Assembly (NCBI GenBank): GCA_018648805.1
Contig: JABGQM010000021.1
Coordinates: forward strand, 1-64,000
DNA from: Verrucomicrobiota bacterium
GTDB taxonomy: Bacteria > Verrucomicrobiota > Kiritimatiellia > UBA8416 > JABMPJ01
Length of the DNA stretch: 64,000 bases
Reading direction: 5' to 3'
Shown here: one piece after another, positions 36,257 through 43,636 of the stretch
How positions within the stretch are numbered: the stretch's first letter is position 1
How the letters are laid out: the number at the start of each line of letters is the position of its first letter
Position numbers and translations under genes: made by a program
The notes under the pieces: generated by a model
Told to the model about the DNA's origin: nothing
Seen by the model: only the letters and a program-made list of their open reading frames with translations
The model's database searches: none

Positions 36257-36901
36257 ATGAACCGGCACACCGAATCAATGAGCGCAAAAACGAAGCAACT
36301 ACGTGTGGTTGTTGATGCAGGCGTGGGGCGTGACAGTGCGCTCTTGCACCAGGCGTCGAGTTGGCTCGGCGAGCGTATCGGTGAAATGTTCTGGCTCGAC
36401 GACGCACACCATGGAATCCCCGATGTGGAAATCCTGGACAAGGTATTGGGCAACGATACGGTCCTGGTTACTCGGGACTGCGTGCTGCATAACCGGGCAC
36501 ACAAGCAGGGGTTCCTGTCGCTGACACTGGATCGGCAGGGACGTCTGACGCAGCGTCTGTTGCCAGGTATCCGGTTGCCAAAACAGGAAGCCGCAAGCAC
36601 AGCAGCAGAGCTGCGCGCCGATTATGTTCGTGAGCCCTCGCCGATCACACTCAAGTTGAGGCAGGGATTGTCCGAAAAGCAGCTCAAGAAGCGCCGCACA
36701 CTGCTGGACGGCCTGTCGGAGTACTCCGTGCACGCCTGCACCAAGGGCCGCTTCCACGACACGGCGGAGAACAAGCGGGATCAGCTCACACGCTCCAAAA
36801 CCAATGAAGTTGTGACCGTAGACTTCGCGGCAATGCGCACCATGTTGCTTCAGCATGAAGATGGCCTCGGCGCTCCCAAATGCTCCCCAATGGCCATGTA
36901 G
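36257..36901 (+). CDS. PIN-like (DUF5615-type) protein attached to jetABC
   Basis: 214 residues starting 9 bases after jetC. The first 90 have a PIN/Mut7-C-like pattern: VVVDAG (Asp20), GIPDVEIL (Asp56, Glu58) and LVTRDCVLHNRA (Asp74), spaced like the acidic metal-binding residues of PIN-fold nucleases and of the DUF5615 toxin-like group. The remaining 120 residues are basic and helical (LSEKQLKKRRTLLDGL) with no recognised domain. An alternative start is Met8 (36278). Tight spacing with jetC suggests an accessory Wadjet nuclease or toxin. It is not one of the four standard components as far as I know. The PIN call is by motif only. Confidence 0.6.
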   Translation: MNRHTESMSAKTKQLRVVVDAGVGRDSALLHQASSWLGERIGEMFWLDDAHHGIPDVEILDKVLGNDTVLVTRDCVLHNRAHKQGFLSLTLDRQGRLTQRLLPGIRLPKQEAASTAAELRADYVREPSPITLKLRQGLSEKQLKKRRTLLDGLSEYSVHACTKGRFHDTAENKRDQLTRSKTNEVVTVDFAAMRTMLLQHEDGLGAPKCSPMAM

Positions 36902-36956
36902 TTTGGATTGCATGACTCTCTATCGATTTGTGACGTGTTGGTACCAGTTTCCCATG

Positions 36957-36996
36957 TTGACAGGCGAGCGGGAATATACTACTCATATGAGTAGTA
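36957..36996 (+). promoter_or_regulatory. Promoter with perfect 20-bp palindromic operator before the lexA-like gene
   Basis: A perfect 20-bp palindrome of half-site TACTACTCAT and its complement lies at 36977-36996, ending three bases before the ATG at 37000. A consensus TTGACA is at 36957-36962. TATACT at 36975-36980 overlaps the palindrome but is only 12 bases from the -35, while TACTCA at 36980-36985 gives 17. The site is ideally placed for autorepression by the LexA-type protein. It does not resemble the E. coli (CTGT-N8-ACAG) or Gram-positive (GAAC-N4-GTTC) boxes. Confidence 0.65.
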
Positions 36997-36999
36997 GCC

Positions 37000-37617
37000 A
37001 TGAAAGAGCCGACAGAAAAGCAGCAAGAAGTATTGGATTACGTCCGGGACACAATCGACTCGGGGCGGCCAGCGCCATGCGTACGAGAGATGAGAGACCA
37101 TTTTGGGCTGGGCAGCACACGAGCTATCTGTGATCGTTTAGACGCCCTCGAGAAGAAGGGCTGTATTGAGCGGGATCCGGGGAAGGCTCGCTCCATTCGG
37201 CCTGTTCGAGAGGAAATGGAGCACGAGGCAACGGTGGATGTTCCCGTGCTGGGTCATATCCCCGCTGGCGTGGCTGTGGATGTCGAGGAAATGTCGGAAG
37301 GAACGATTCACGTCGGAGTGGAAACGCTTGGCTTCGAGCCGACAGAAAAGACCTTCGCTCTGGTCGTCCATGGTGATTCCATGGAGGGGCGGGGCGTTTT
37401 CGATGGTGACAGAGTCATAGTTGATGGGACACGGGAAGCCGAGGACGGCGACATGGTAGCGGCGTTGATAGATCAGGAGTGCTCGCTCAAAACCCTGGTA
37501 AAGGATGAAGAAGGTGTGTTTCTGAAGCCGGAAAACCCGGCATACGGGAACCTTATGCCCGTTGATGACTTACAGATTCAGGGCGTGGCAAGAGCACTCA
37601 TACGAACGATCGCTTAG
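37000..37617 (+). CDS. lexA: LexA-family self-cleaving transcriptional repressor
   Basis: 205 residues. An N-terminal winged helix-turn-helix (1-67, with FGLGSTRAICDRLDALEKKG) is followed by an S24 peptidase dimerisation domain. The cleavage site is Ala89-Gly90 in GHIPAG, the catalytic serine Ser127 is in HGDSM, and the lysine is Lys164. All residues for RecA-stimulated self-cleavage are present, so derepression after DNA damage is expected. The gene has its own promoter and palindrome and is followed after 7 bases by a DNA methyltransferase. It is probably the controller of the restriction cassette rather than, or in addition to, the global SOS repressor. No strong ribosome-binding site is visible because the palindrome occupies that space. 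Confidence 0.9.
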   Translation: MKEPTEKQQEVLDYVRDTIDSGRPAPCVREMRDHFGLGSTRAICDRLDALEKKGCIERDPGKARSIRPVREEMEHEATVDVPVLGHIPAGVAVDVEEMSEGTIHVGVETLGFEPTEKTFALVVHGDSMEGRGVFDGDRVIVDGTREAEDGDMVAALIDQECSLKTLVKDEEGVFLKPENPAYGNLMPVDDLQIQGVARALIRTIA

Positions 37618-37624
37618 ATAGACA

Positions 37625-40600
37625 ATGAACAGACAAACCACAACAATAAGTCGAAAGGCGCTCGTCGACGCACACCGAAAAGGGGTGCCGGCAGGGCTGC
37701 TGTTTTATGGCTCACCGGCCGAAATGAAGGCCGACTCAGCGCTTACGCCCTATCTTCATGTTCTCATCCGTGCATGGGATGATCTGGAGCTCAGTGGAGT
37801 GCTCTGCGTTGATGGTTTGCCCACGCTGTATCTTGCCGTCCGGAGTAAGCCGATTTCCCCAAGCGATGGCGCGGACCTGCAGCGTCTCTTTTGGAATCAA
37901 GGCGTTGCAACAGTGCTTGCTGTTGCCGATCCAACAACTGTTCGTGTCTACTCCGGTTTAGCCAAGCCCACGCAGGCGGATGCCGCGACGGGGGGAGAAA
38001 TCGGCCTGGTCGAGGCGCTGAACCTTGCAGACTATGCTGTCAACGTTCGCACTTTCCTGCTACGGCTGGCAACGGGAAGTTATTATCGAGCCAACGCGGA
38101 GCATTTTTCCCCGGAGCAAGCCGTTGACGCATACCTTCTGAACAACCTGCGGAAGCTCTGTGACAAGCTCGTAGAGAGCAATAGCCAGCTTACCGTTGAG
38201 AAGGCGCACACATTCCTGGCCCGTGTTCTTTTCGCATGCTATCTCATTGACCGGGAGATCATCGACTTGGGCGACTACACTGCCTGCCGCTGCTCTTCCA
38301 AGATGTCGCTTGGGCAGATGCTCAACGGCTTGAGCACTGCCGAGGAGAAGCGCCATGCACTTCACGGTCTGTTTGGCCAGTTGAAGGAAGACTTCAACGG
38401 CAGCATGTTCGAGCGCGCGACGCTCACTGCATGCCGGGAACTGAGGTCCAGCGCATTACAAAATCTAACGGACTTCCTTCAGGGCCACGAACTGGGGACC
38501 GGGCAATACACCCTCGACTTTTGGGCATACGATTTTCGGTACATCCCGGTAGAAACGATCAGCGCGGTCTATGAGGATTTCCTGAAACGGGAAGATGAGC
38601 CAGAGAAGCGGGCCAAGGGCGCATACTACACGCCGCGTTTCTTGGCCGAGACGGTCATAGACTTGGCAATCCCTGCTGGCGAGACGCTTGAGGGTAAGCG
38701 CTTCCTTGATCCTGCCTGCGGTTCCGGGATATTCCTTGTCACGCTTTTCAACCGCATGGCAACCACATGGGAAGCCGAACACACGACTTTGGCTCGTGAT
38801 TACGGGCGTAAAGCAGACGCCCTCAAGGCTATACTGCGTGACCAGCTCTGCGGAATAGACGTCAACCCAACCGCATGCCGCATTGCTTGCTTCAGTCTTT
38901 ACCTTGCCTTCCTTGATCGCTTTGATCCGCCGGATATCCAGGGCTATGTTCGCTACAATGGCAAACTGCCGAGTATTCTTCTCCATCGCGATCCTAACGC
39001 AGGCGAGTTGCCTACTTTCCCCGTGATACGTGAGGACGACTTCCTGGTACCCACTCACAAACTGCCCGAAGCTTTCGATTATGTTGTCGGTAATCCGCCG
39101 TGGGAGGGGCGGGGGGCAACGAATGGCAAGCATCACCAATTTGCCCGAAAAGTTCCCGACCATCTCGCCGAAGGAGCCGTGGCCTGTCTGCTGCTGCCGT
39201 CAAAGACGTTCCTGAACGACAAGACGAACCAGTTTCAGGGAGAGTGGTTGCGAGCCGTAACGGTCGAAGAGGTGGTCCAGCTTGCTGACTACAGAAAGGT
39301 CCTCTTCAAGGAAGCAAAATGCCCGTGCATGATTGTGCGTTTTCGGGAAGCTGCACCTGATCTGGAAGATGCTTTGATCGAGTATTCGGTTCCCAAAGTA
39401 ACCCATATCGACCGCCGCGATGGCATCATCCCTGTGGCACCCGCTGACAGGAAGTTCATTCCCCTCCGTCGGGTACTGGCTGCCGCGAACCGTAACGCTG
39501 CTCCTGCCGTCTGGAAACAACATCTGTGGGGCACGCCTCGCGATGTCAAGCTTCTCGATCTCCTCCAGCAAATGCCCCAATTGGGAGACATCGCAGGAGA
39601 GCCCCGCGAGAAACTGCGATGGGTAAAGGGGGAGGGTTTTCAGCCGTACTACCCGGAGAAAGCGAAACGGAACAAGAACTATCCAGCGGGAAAGGGGAAT
39701 CCATGGGGACAAGACACGCTTTTCGTGAATGCTCGATATTTCCCGAGTATGTTCCTGCTCCAAGATGACTGCAACCAGCTAGGAAAAGCTCTGGAAGAAC
39801 GGAACGCCTCGACGACATTGCTCCGTCGGAGCCCGTCGGAGCAGCTCTTTGAAGCCCCACTCGTGCTTGTCAGCCAAGGCATAGGGGAAGGCGGATTCCC
39901 AAAGGTTGCTTTTTGCGATACGGACGCCGTCTTCCAAGATTCGTTGCAGGCGATCAGTGGCCCTGCCGAGGATGAGGATCTGTTGATATTCCTGGCGGTA
40001 TATCTGCGCTCGAAACTCGCAAAATACTTTCTGTTCAATGTTGCAGCCAACTGGGGAACCGAACGGGACAAGATGCTGCTTACAGAGCTTCTCTCGCTCC
40101 CCTTTGCGCTGCCAGGCTGTGAGTTCCTTCCGGCAAATGCTGGCAAGATTCTCAAGAAGATTGCCCATCAGGTCAAATCGCTCAAGCGCCGAATGCTGAC
40201 CTCTCAGCCGGTCGCAGATGACGTGTTGGCACATCATCAATGGGCGGACAGCCGGCTGAGAGAGACCGGGACACTCCAACTCGAGCTTGATCCCCTTGTA
40301 TTCGAGTACTTCGGCCTCATGGATCAGGAGATTATGCTGGTTGAAGACTGCGTTGACATCGTCATCCCAAGCGCGACTCCAGCCAGTTTGAGCGCAGAAC
40401 TCCGAACCCGCGCCCCCATTCAGAAGAACAACTACGATAACTACTCTGACGGCCTTTCTTCTTATGCCGAGACTCTGGGAAACACGCTGAATGAATGGGC
40501 AGAACAGGCCCAGTCTAAGGTGCGCGTTTCGATTTCCGGCGGCGTTCATGAATCCAGTGACATGGCCTGCCTCACGGCTGAACTAACTGCCGATCCGCAG

Positions 40601-40849
40601 CCATTCAAAGAAGAGCCTCCTTCTGACGAGGCCTTCTTTGCGGTTGCCGGGCTGGCAGAATCGTTGTCATCACGGGCAGGCTGCCTTGACTACCTGCGTG
40701 GCATCATTGCGTTTGATGGCCCTTCGATCCATATTTTCAAGCCGACCGCCCTCATTGGCTGGACTAGAACAGCAGCGCTGAATGATGCAGCGGAGATCTA
40801 TGCCCGCATAGCGGATGCTCGCAACGCCATGCGGGAGGTCGATGCGTGA
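37625..40849 (+). CDS. Eco57I-like DNA adenine methyltransferase (restriction-modification)
   Basis: 1074 residues. Residues 1-330 hold an unfamiliar N-terminal domain with LFWNQGVATVLAVADPTTVRVYSG, seen in large restriction-associated methylases, and helices. The methyltransferase core has YYTPRFLAETVIDL (about 334-347), motif I DPACGSG (362-368), CGIDVNPTACRIA (409-421) and catalytic motif IV NPPW (490-493), consistent with N6-adenine methylation. The C-terminal half is a probable target-recognition region. No nuclease motif is obvious within it; the small overlapping gene downstream may supply cleavage. GC is lower than in the jet genes. A phage-exclusion methylase such as PglX is an alternative, but no other BREX gene is present. 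Confidence 0.82.
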   Translation: MNRQTTTISRKALVDAHRKGVPAGLLFYGSPAEMKADSALTPYLHVLIRAWDDLELSGVLCVDGLPTLYLAVRSKPISPSDGADLQRLFWNQGVATVLAVADPTTVRVYSGLAKPTQADAATGGEIGLVEALNLADYAVNVRTFLLRLATGSYYRANAEHFSPEQAVDAYLLNNLRKLCDKLVESNSQLTVEKAHTFLARVLFACYLIDREIIDLGDYTACRCSSKMSLGQMLNGLSTAEEKRHALHGLFGQLKEDFNGSMFERATLTACRELRSSALQNLTDFLQGHELGTGQYTLDFWAYDFRYIPVETISAVYEDFLKREDEPEKRAKGAYYTPRFLAETVIDLAIPAGETLEGKRFLDPACGSGIFLVTLFNRMATTWEAEHTTLARDYGRKADALKAILRDQLCGIDVNPTACRIACFSLYLAFLDRFDPPDIQGYVRYNGKLPSILLHRDPNAGELPTFPVIREDDFLVPTHKLPEAFDYVVGNPPWEGRGATNGKHHQFARKVPDHLAEGAVACLLLPSKTFLNDKTNQFQGEWLRAVTVEEVVQLADYRKVLFKEAKCPCMIVRFREAAPDLEDALIEYSVPKVTHIDRRDGIIPVAPADRKFIPLRRVLAAANRNAAPAVWKQHLWGTPRDVKLLDLLQQMPQLGDIAGEPREKLRWVKGEGFQPYYPEKAKRNKNYPAGKGNPWGQDTLFVNARYFPSMFLLQDDCNQLGKALEERNASTTLLRRSPSEQLFEAPLVLVSQGIGEGGFPKVAFCDTDAVFQDSLQAISGPAEDEDLLIFLAVYLRSKLAKYFLFNVAANWGTERDKMLLTELLSLPFALPGCEFLPANAGKILKKIAHQVKSLKRRMLTSQPVADDVLAHHQWADSRLRETGTLQLELDPLVFEYFGLMDQEIMLVEDCVDIVIPSATPASLSAELRTRAPIQKNNYDNYSDGLSSYAETLGNTLNEWAEQAQSKVRVSISGGVHESSDMACLTAELTADPQPFKEEPPSDEAFFAVAGLAESLSSRAGCLDYLRGIIAFDGPSIHIFKPTALIGWTRTAALNDAAEIYARIADARNAMREVDA

Positions 40850-41481
40850 GTGCCCAGGATTGTGTTGCTCTATTTCCACAAGACCAGATTCCCTTGATTC
40901 TTGATACAGTACTCGACTGCGCTTCAACTCTGCGCAAGAAGAGCCCCAGCGAACTTGAGAACCACCTCTCTACCCGCCTTGTGAAGCGTCTTCAGGTCGA
41001 CCCACGTATGCGCGGCGGCCCATTCGTAGTATGTCCCGAATATCAGGTACTTGACGAGTCTATCGATGATGCGAAGCACAAAGGCCACATCGATATCTGC
41101 TTTGTGACAACGCAGGGAAGCCACACATACTTCGCCATTGAGGCAAAGAGGCTGCATGTCACATTTGGCAACGGAAAGTGGACATCCCTAGTTGGAGAAT
41201 ACGTCGCGGGCAATCAAGGCATGATGTGTTTCGTGACGTCCAAGTACTCGGCGTCGCAGCGAGCGGGCGCAATGTTGGGATATGTATTCGACGGTGACAC
41301 CGGCCGGGCGCGTGATGGCATATCCAAGGCCATTGACAGCAACAGAAAGAAGCTCAAGCTTGCAGGAAAGAATGGCTTGATTCAATCCGGGATTGTCCAA
41401 CGAGCGGAGCGTGTTGATGAAACACGCCACCAATTCGGACACCGTCCCTTTACCATCTATCACCTATTGGTTTCAGTATGA
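40846..41481 (+). CDS. PD-(D/E)XK-like putative restriction nuclease
   Basis: 211 residues starting at a GTG that overlaps the methyltransferase stop (GTGA). The segment GHIDICF...TYFAIEAKRLH gives the Asp83 and Glu99-x-Lys101 core of a PD-(D/E)XK nuclease, with Glu38 as a possible additional acid. The N-terminus (DTVLDCASTLRKKSPSELENHL) is helical, as in this fold. Coupling to the methyltransferase suggests it is the cleavage partner, although proteins with this layout may need the large subunit for specificity. No close family name was recognised. Confidence 0.6.
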   Translation: MSAQDCVALFPQDQIPLILDTVLDCASTLRKKSPSELENHLSTRLVKRLQVDPRMRGGPFVVCPEYQVLDESIDDAKHKGHIDICFVTTQGSHTYFAIEAKRLHVTFGNGKWTSLVGEYVAGNQGMMCFVTSKYSASQRAGAMLGYVFDGDTGRARDGISKAIDSNRKKLKLAGKNGLIQSGIVQRAERVDETRHQFGHRPFTIYHLLVSV

Positions 41482-41621
41482 GCATCAGCAAGATGGATAA
41501 GCCACAAGAACACTCTGGACCCGCCTCCGAGAACAGCATCTACCAGACCGAGGATAGCTTGAACCGGGGTGAGGTGTGGCTTGGGGATGAAACGAACTCT
41601 CTGGAACCAATGGAGAGATGA
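41478..41621 (+). pseudogene. Degenerate remnant of a RhuM-family gene
   Basis: A 47-codon frame overlapping the nuclease stop (ATGA). It contains SENSIYQTEDSLNRGEVWLG followed by DET, which matches the conserved beginning of virulence RhuM proteins (xxIYQTEDGxTRIEVRLExET). It stops before the helix-turn-helix expected next. A second short frame (41618-41686, MMDQIYGATGKDSSI) may be a decayed continuation. RhuM genes are common in restriction loci and genomic islands, supporting a mobile origin for this segment. Confidence 0.45.
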
Positions 41622-41689
41622 TGGACCAGATCTATGGTGCAACTGGCAAGGATTCATCAATAGTTCGACAGGAGAGGAATCGGTAAGAC

Positions 41690-42007
41690 ATGACCACTCT
41701 CGACCAGACGGTGGAGGCTATTGGCGCCGTGGCGGCGCAACTTACCCATCTCCATGCTGAGGCGGCGCGCCTTTACGGTTCGGAGGTCGATTGTATTGTG
41801 ACAAGTGGCAGTCGTGACGTACGCCACATCGAGCGGGCCCTTGATGGGTTGTTGGGTTTTGCGTCCGATGAGACCTGCCTCGAACTTTTTCGACGCCTAT
41901 GTCGCCACTACTGGGATATTGATCCGACCGCCACCGCCGAATACATCCATGCGTATCGGGAACTATGGGATTCGGACAACTGCGCTGAGCAGGACACCCA
42001 GGCATGA
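41690..42007 (+). CDS. Small unknown protein upstream of jetD
   Basis: 105 residues, acidic and helical, with DRH/ERALDGLLGF and a C-terminal ATAEYIHAYRELWDSD block; AGGAG-like sequence lies upstream. No family was recognised. It sits 97 bases before jetD, and a 60-base sample (41821-41880) has 36 G/C, more like the jet genes than the R-M cassette. It may therefore belong to the Wadjet half of the locus. It could be an accessory, an inhibitor or unrelated. Confidence 0.6.
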   Translation: MTTLDQTVEAIGAVAAQLTHLHAEAARLYGSEVDCIVTSGSRDVRHIERALDGLLGFASDETCLELFRRLCRHYWDIDPTATAEYIHAYRELWDSDNCAEQDTQA

Positions 42008-42104
42008 AAAAAAGCCATTCAGATTGTTGGAGACCCAATGAGGATACCTGAAAGAACGGGAGTCGGTGTAGTCTACGATCCGCCGATAGGCGAAGGTAAG
42101 TGCC

Positions 42105-43409
42105 ATGACGCAGCCTGACAGAGAGCGAAGCCATCCCGATCCTGACCATGCCCGCTTGTCCCTCGCTTTCGGAACGCCTGCCTGGGCGTGGCTTCGCGAT
42201 CGTCTGCGGCGCCACCTTACCAATGGTAGGCCTATTCCCCAGGTGTGTCATCTGCAGAACCCGGATCCTTCTGAGTGGGATGCAGCCGCCGCGCTGCTGG
42301 GACGCCCCGCATCACGGCCCGGCAGAACGCTGCGTGTGCCGACGGCGGATCTGGAGTCTCGTCTGGTGCGGGCAGGGCTCTGCAGTTCACTACGGGAGGC
42401 CCTGGAAACGCTGGATGGCCCCATTCGATCTCTCCCCGCAGAAACCAAACGCGAGAATGCGCTTTGGGACAGCCTTGTCGCTGCGTTTGATGCTGAAATC
42501 GCGCGATGGCATTCACGGCTGGCCGAGCGACGCCCAGACCTCTCCGCGCTTGTCCGCTCTCTGACCCGTCTGGGAAGCGCCCCGCGACAGCTCGATCGTG
42601 CCGCCCTGCGCACTCTCTGTCAGCGTGATACAGACTGCGCTCGCGAGCTGCTGGCCAATCTCTCGTGTGTCTTCGATGTCCTTGCCGGCGCCACCCCGGC
42701 AGATATTCCCCGCACACAGCTTGCTGCCGCGGCCCTGGGCGACAGCCACGCCCTTGACAGCGACAAACTTCTGTTCCGGGCCATCGCCCGTCTGGCACAA
42801 CAGACCGATGTCTCGCCACGTGACGTTTGGACATGCTACCGCGTGCTTCCCGATGAAGTAAGCAGTTCGGTTCTGGTTCTGAATCTGCGTTTCAGCGGGA
42901 ACCGACTAGCTGAAGCTGTCAATGGCTTTGCCGAAACGGGTGAGCCGTGCCGCCTGCTGCTGCGGCACTGCAACCAGCTGTCCCTGCACCACCCTCAGGA
43001 CAGCAGCATCTATGTCTGCGAGAACCCCACTGTACTTGAGGCCGCCGCCATCGAACTGGGTGCTGCTTGCCCGCCCCTGATCTGCACGGAAGGACAACCC
43101 TCGTTCGCTTGCCAGAAGCTTCTCGATGCATGCAGTGAACAGCCCTACCAGCTCTACTATCACGGCGACTTCGATTGGGGCGGTATCCGCATCGCGAACT
43201 ATGTTCACCGCATCGTACCCACCATTAAGCCGTGGCGTTTCCAGGCAGACGACTATGAACGCCTCGACAATGGCCGGCCCCTTGAAGGCAAGCCAGTTGA
43301 TGCCGTCTGGGATGCCCTGCTCTGCCCTGCCATGACAACCAAAGGGCAAGCTTACCACGAAGAACAACTCCTCGGAGACCTCCTTGCGGACCTGCGTGGT
43401 ACGGTATAG
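42105..43409 (+). CDS. jetD: Wadjet type III nuclease JetD (DUF3323-DUF2399/TIGR02679)
   Basis: 434 residues. The N-terminal and middle part (LLGRPASRPGRTLRVPTADLESRL) matches TIGR02679/DUF3323. The C-terminal DUF2399 domain carries Toprim-like residues: Glu306 in VCENPTVLEAA and Asp355/Asp357 in YHGDFDWGGIRI. JetD is the topoisomerase VI A-like nuclease that cuts DNA trapped by the JetABC motor. All expected residues are intact. It normally follows jetC directly, but here it lies about 5.9 kb downstream, behind a lexA/restriction cassette, so its expression may be linked to that cassette or to a separate promoter not recognised here. Confidence 0.9.
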   Translation: MTQPDRERSHPDPDHARLSLAFGTPAWAWLRDRLRRHLTNGRPIPQVCHLQNPDPSEWDAAAALLGRPASRPGRTLRVPTADLESRLVRAGLCSSLREALETLDGPIRSLPAETKRENALWDSLVAAFDAEIARWHSRLAERRPDLSALVRSLTRLGSAPRQLDRAALRTLCQRDTDCARELLANLSCVFDVLAGATPADIPRTQLAAAALGDSHALDSDKLLFRAIARLAQQTDVSPRDVWTCYRVLPDEVSSSVLVLNLRFSGNRLAEAVNGFAETGEPCRLLLRHCNQLSLHHPQDSSIYVCENPTVLEAAAIELGAACPPLICTEGQPSFACQKLLDACSEQPYQLYYHGDFDWGGIRIANYVHRIVPTIKPWRFQADDYERLDNGRPLEGKPVDAVWDALLCPAMTTKGQAYHEEQLLGDLLADLRGTV

Positions 43410-43636
43410 ATAGTTGTCAAGATAGTGGACAGTATTCTGGCCCCAAGGTCGTGTTTTCGAGGCCCCTGACAGGTCTGCCTATCCATTGGCATGGCCGCCG
43501 TGTGAGGAATACCCCTCCGGCTTTATGCTTGTGCAGCCGATCGGGGGGCGGGTATTGTCTGGGGTTCGCTTTAAAAGAGATGAAAGCATGGGCGTTTTGC
43601 GGATGGTGCGGCGCTTCATGAGAGGATGGGTGTGCG
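43410..43636. other. Gap between jetD and homoserine dehydrogenase
   Basis: 227 bases without a convincing gene. No Rho-independent terminator was recognised after jetD. AGAGGATGG lies a little upstream of the next start. Confidence 0.4.

Noticed and set aside
37625..40849. Assignment of the methyltransferase as BREX PglX or DISARM methylase
   Set aside because: No PglZ, BrxC/PglY, BrxL, DrmA or DrmB homologue is present in the window; coupling to a PD-(D/E)XK-like gene fits restriction-modification better.
36902..43409. Prophage interpretation of the LexA-type gene
   Set aside because: No integrase, structural or lysis genes are nearby; the neighbours are restriction and Wadjet genes.
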